Shown here one piece after another: positions 44,410-46,000 of a stretch of DNA of 46,000 nucleotides. Both the position numbers and the translations under genes were made by a program. How positions within the stretch are numbered: the stretch's first letter is position 1; the number at the start of each line of letters is the position of its first letter. The notes below the pieces were generated by a model. That model did no database searches and was not told the DNA's origin. It worked only from the letters and a program-made list of their open reading frames with translations. Origin of the DNA: Neocallimastix lanati (nom. inval.) (lineage: Eukaryota > Neocallimastigomycota > Neocallimastigomycetes > Neocallimastigales > Neocallimastigaceae); assembly GCA_016946835.1 (NCBI GenBank), contig JACVTC010000097.1, positions 404,001 to 450,000 of the forward strand, written 5' to 3'.

Positions 44410-45049
44410 GTATATAGAGTTATTTTATAAAAATATATTATTATAAAAAAAGTTTTTTTTTTTAATAAATAAATTTAATAATTATAAAATTTTTATTATT
44501 ATTTTTAATAATTATTAATAAGAAATAAAACCAAAGGAAGAGGAAGAATCAATAAATACTTTAGAGCCCCCAAAATGGTATCCTAAACAAAAATTAAATA
44601 TAGCTGAAAGAAAATTAAAAGGGGAAAATCCATCAAGTAATTTAATATATATATATATTTATATATAATCTTATATATGATTGTAATATTATAGTATCAC
44701 AGATAAGACATACTAAATATATATGGATATATATCTATCACTCTTTAATTAATATATATAACAAAACAAAAACAAAAAACAAAAAAAAAAACAAAAAAAA
44801 AAAAAAAAAGATATTTTAATTACCGAATTAGAAAATGGACATAGTAATGCAACCTTTTTAAGATACTTAAAAGAAATAGTTAAGGGTGATCCAAAATATA
44901 ATATTAGAGCACAACCCGAATATAATGAAATAAGTGATGAAGGAAGTAATGTATTAAGCCCAATACAGCAAGTTAAATGTCTTATAGATTTAGCTACTGA
45001 TAAAAATATTTTAGGTAGAGCTTGGATTGGATGGTCACCATTTGTTTAG
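23157..45049 (+). CDS. PRKDC: DNA-dependent protein kinase catalytic subunit (DNA-PKcs), complete
   Basis: DNA-PKcs is a PI3K-like kinase that joins Ku at DNA double-strand breaks and drives non-homologous end joining in the nucleus. I assembled 66 exons with consistent phases: 12,156 nt, 4051 aa, against 4128 in human. Family signatures run in order from N to C terminus: ISLAIRGYGLFSGPC (355-369), QYKDDLLVSC, IWACELLHS, QLIHWFTNN, YKRLGASLIFN (about 1107), PAWMNAILK, GELPDIQIKY (about 2716), IPGQYDG (3617), FLVKGGEDLRLDQR (ATP-site Lys 3669), VIPMTGSLGIIEW, GIGDRHLENIL (3829, catalytic Asp 3832), IGIDFGHAFG (DFG 3851-3853) and a FATC end NILGRAWIGWSPFV. The PMTGSLGIIEW, GHAFG and final GW signatures mark DNA-PKcs rather than ATM, ATR or TOR. 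Exon coordinates are given with each region. Introns 25 and 54 are AT-AC. No frameshift or stop breaks it. The start is in keeping with the human N-terminal length. Confidence 0.96.
24200..24257. repeat. (ATT)n microsatellite in DNA-PKcs intron 3
   Basis: About 19 ATT units lie in the intron between exons 3 and 4. An AAAT array of about 18 units follows in intron 5 at 24689-24765. Confidence 0.92.
25895..25993. repeat. Poly(T) plus (ATT)n array in DNA-PKcs intron 9
   Basis: A T run of about 20 passes into roughly 25 ATT units. Comparable arrays occur in introns 29 (34111-34152), 36 (36216-36285), 47 (39167-39199) and 60 (43194-43234). Every one is intronic; none interrupts an exon. Confidence 0.92.
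27594..32294 (+). other. DNA-PKcs exons 13-24: N-HEAT end and middle HEAT
   Basis: Exons: 27594-27817, 27962-28145, 28264-28468, 28576-29003, 29103-29319, 29485-29712, 29929-30845, 30966-31034, 31177-31338, 31600-31806, 31909-31985, 32094-32294 (residues 737-1776 approximately). Conserved pieces are MTQYKDDLLVSCLKL, IWACELLHSITIYMVG, LIHWFTNNS, PYKRLGASLIFNKIY and SLVEWLLHE. Exon 19 (917 nt) is the longest of the gene and the least conserved. Exon 21 must use the AG at 31175-31176, not the better-looking TTTCAG at 31240, because only the former keeps the frame. Confidence 0.86.
32403..35849 (+). other. DNA-PKcs exons 25-35: middle HEAT, with PQR-like site
   Basis: Exons: 32403-32622, 32758-32904, 33011-33337, 33478-33602, 33784-34096, 34244-34330, 34437-34547, 34652-34885, 34993-35067, 35145-35398, 35529-35849. 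Conserved pieces are IMYEYLPNTEV, SYCLIAAMLYC, PAWMNAILKTFTSYATHINV and FIAKLIMNYSDPFIPYV. A Ser-rich stretch SSFLSASSLSQSVDF (SQ at 2006-2007) sits where human DNA-PKcs has its PQR autophosphorylation cluster around 2023-2056. Exons 25 and 26 are joined by the AT-AC intron at 32623. Confidence 0.88.
32623..32757 (+). other. U12-type AT-AC intron (DNA-PKcs intron 25, 135 nt)
   Basis: The intron starts ATATCCTTTT, an exact U12 5' splice-site match, and ends TTTTTAATAC. Exon 25 ends FNILQ (phase 0) and exon 26 begins IMYEYLPNTEV, which aligns gap-free with human KILDVMYSRLPKDDV. A GT-AG reading fails: there is no AG between 32709 and the start of the homologous segment, and frames from the earlier AG hit stops. 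A branch-like TTCTTTATG lies about 20 nt from the acceptor. Confidence 0.9.
35984..36838 (+). other. DNA-PKcs exons 36-38: linker with SQ/TQ cluster
   Basis: Exons: 35984-36182, 36396-36459, 36546-36838. Five S/T-Q dipeptides fall at residues 2576, 2589, 2603, 2612 and 2652 (SSQNNK, YSSQKEL, GTQFSY, SYSQST, NSQRDE). They lie in a Ser/Asn-rich stretch without HEAT character, placed between the middle HEAT region and the basic helix RALRYKKTSNARKI. Human DNA-PKcs carries the ABCDE autophosphorylation cluster (about 2609-2647) in the same linker. Position and motif are seen; phosphorylation is inferred. The exon 38 donor is GTTAGT (36839). Confidence 0.85.
36978..41493 (+). other. DNA-PKcs exons 39-54: FAT domain
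   Basis: Exons: 36978-37166, 37375-37479, 37587-37845, 37990-38087, 38200-38241, 38338-38421, 38512-38657, 38757-38785, 38951-39099, 39334-39804, 39966-40226, 40299-40388, 40510-40668, 40786-40887, 41045-41269, 41379-41493. Conserved pieces are GELPDIQIKY, QPLQALA, WNNLAQLYKSIGE, MISKWDTRYP, SIATFCDQ, LFPRLLQLIE and ALLDKD. Exon 46 is 29 nt long and exon 43 is 42 nt. The FAT alpha-helical repeats clamp the kinase domain in PIKKs. Confidence 0.9.
41494..41565 (+). other. U12-type AT-AC intron (DNA-PKcs intron 54, 72 nt)
   Basis: The intron starts ATATCCTTTA and ends TTAATTATTAC. It carries CTCTTTAACT at 41544-41553, matching the U12 branch site TTCCTTAAC at seven of nine positions, with the branch A 14-15 nt from the acceptor, inside the usual U12 window. 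There is no AG in the 50 bases before the acceptor. Exon 54 ends NKAGTI plus one base; exon 55 continues YMKFSKKYKNELKKVFG, aligning with human [20 protein letters not shown]. This is the clearest of the three. Confidence 0.92.
41566..43776 (+). other. DNA-PKcs exons 55-63: kinase domain
   Basis: Exons: 41566-41613, 41768-41937, 42050-42217, 42335-42493, 42664-42781, 42900-43100, 43286-43331, 43462-43500, 43649-43776. The N-lobe has IPGQYDG, SLRKPKRLEIIG and FLVKGGEDLR (Lys 3669 as ATP-binding Lys). The hinge-side motif is VIPMTGSLGIIEWV. The catalytic loop is GIGDRHLENIL (Asp 3832) and the metal-binding motif is IDFGHAFG (Asp 3851). The activation loop leads to VPFRLTSQMVD. All residues needed for catalysis are present. 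Exon 62 (39 nt, DFG) follows a 50-nt poly(T) tract. Confidence 0.95.
43410..43459. repeat. 50-nt poly(T) polypyrimidine tract before a DNA-PKcs acceptor
   Basis: An unbroken T run of about 50 nt ends directly at the acceptor AG (43460-43461) of exon 62, an oversized polypyrimidine tract. Confidence 0.95.
43860..44055. repeat. A-rich low-complexity block in DNA-PKcs intron 63
   Basis: Nearly 200 bp of A runs broken by single T bases, AAAT units and AAT units fill the longest intron of the kinase part (43777-44258). The open frame on its minus strand encodes only Phe, Leu, Ile and Tyr and is not a gene. Confidence 0.9.
44259..45049 (+). other. DNA-PKcs exons 64-66: kinase C-lobe end and FATC
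   Basis: Exons: 44259-44363, 44523-44636, 44811-45049 (TAG at 45047). They encode INEPLLDWRNF, WYPKQKLNIAERKLKGENPS, IRAQPEYNEISDEG and the FATC domain QVKCLIDLATDKNILGRAW, ending GWSPFV. Human ends [26 protein letters not shown] in the same place. The terminal aromatic-hydrophobic pair is Phe-Val instead of Trp-Met. Confidence 0.95.
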
Positions 45050-46000
45050 AATAATTAATTTATATTTAATATTTTATAAAATTTATAATTCAACAAAATT
45101 CTATTAAAAAATAATAATAAATAAATAAATAAATAAATTATATTTAATAAATAATATTCAAACTTTTTTATTTAAAAAAAAAAAAAAAAAAAAAATTAAT
45201 ACTTTTAATATTTTTACTCATTCATATATTCATTCATTTATTTGTGTATTAAATCATTTTATTTTACTTATTCTTTAAGCCTCTTTTGTGATTTCCATTG
45301 TTATATATACAATAATATTCAATATATTTTTTTTTTTCTATTTTAAATCTTCATTATTATATGTTTATTTTAATCAAAGTTGTCCTTTAATTTAAATATA
45401 TTAATTAAATATGCACATTTTATAAAAATAATAATTTTAAAGCATTATACTAAATAATAACTATTAATTATAATTTTAACCATGAATATTTAATAAGTTA
45501 TTATTAATATTTAAATTGTAATTCATTTAATATTATATCAATAATTTAAAAAACTATTTTAATTTTTTTTTTTTTTTTATCTAATTATTTAAAAAAATAT
45601 ACATATATATTTATTTTAAACTCACTAAAATATATCAATACAATTTTAATTCTATTAATATTTATAAAATTTTTATTTATATATTTTTATATATATAAAT
45701 TTTATTTGATACATTGTTCATATTCAATATTCATAGATTTGTCTATCAAAAAAAAAAAAAAAAAAAAAAAAATAACTTTTTTTTTCTAATTATATTTATA
45801 TAAAATAAAATATTTAAATATTTATAATAATTTATTAAAACAAGTTATATATATATATATATATATATAAACCTTCATTTATTATATTAAATCTAATTGT
45901 TCTCTATTCATAAATAATTATTAACATTAAAAAAAAGTATTACTTTATAAAAAGTTTAAAACAATATATAACAAAACTTTTTTTTATTTAAAAGTATATT
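45050..46000. other. AT-rich 3' flank of DNA-PKcs
   Basis: This is A/T sequence with poly(A) at 45174-45195 and 45747-45771 and a TA run near 45848-45869. Nothing coding or structured is visible. The DNA-PKcs polyadenylation site must fall here but AATAAA is too common to choose one. Confidence 0.65.

Overview
The window is an extremely AT-rich piece of a eukaryotic nuclear genome. It has long A/T homopolymers, AAT/ATT and AAAT microsatellites, and genes cut by many short, AT-only introns. The fungal-type glycerol-3-phosphate acyltransferase, the reverse-transcriptase relic and this composition together point to an anaerobic gut fungus (Neocallimastigomycota). That placement is inference; no rRNA or other marker gene is present. 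I assembled four multi-exon genes by hand. Exon phases agree at every junction, and the three complete genes have coding totals divisible by three.

Layout. (1) 1-4308, minus: a Sec1/Munc18 SNARE regulator in 13 visible exons, with its C-terminal end outside the window. (2) 4309-9750: intergenic, holding one less AT-rich, poly(A)-ended insertion (5781-6401) flanked by a 7-bp repeat, plus a long AAAT array. (3) 9751-12851, plus: a Sct1/Gpt2-type glycerol-3-phosphate acyltransferase in 6 exons, including 9-nt and 17-nt micro-exons. (4) 12852-16578: intergenic, with a decayed non-LTR reverse-transcriptase 3' end, a second unidentified relic and a strong hairpin. (5) 16579-22590, minus: gamma-tubulin complex component 5 (GCP5), 20 exons, 1169 aa. 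(6) 22591-23156: a 566-bp divergent promoter region. (7) 23157-45049, plus: a complete DNA-dependent protein kinase catalytic subunit (DNA-PKcs), 66 exons, 4051 aa. (8) 45050-46000: AT-rich flank without a recognisable gene.

The strongest finding is a set of three introns, one in GCP5 and two in DNA-PKcs. Each begins with an exact ATATCCTTT and ends in AC, the signature of U12-type AT-AC introns. All three are needed to keep the frame and to restore conserved protein segments. One contains no AG at all upstream of its acceptor, so a GT-AG reading cannot work. This implies a working minor spliceosome in this lineage. The DNA-PKcs itself is notable: Dikarya lack it, yet this copy keeps the HEAT, FAT, kinase and FATC regions and a cluster of five SQ/TQ sites where the human ABCDE autophosphorylation cluster lies.

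The genes do not form one pathway. They are ordinary housekeeping functions: exocytosis, glycerolipid synthesis, microtubule nucleation and DNA double-strand-break signalling/NHEJ. Only GCP5 and DNA-PKcs are arranged head-to-head and may share a promoter.
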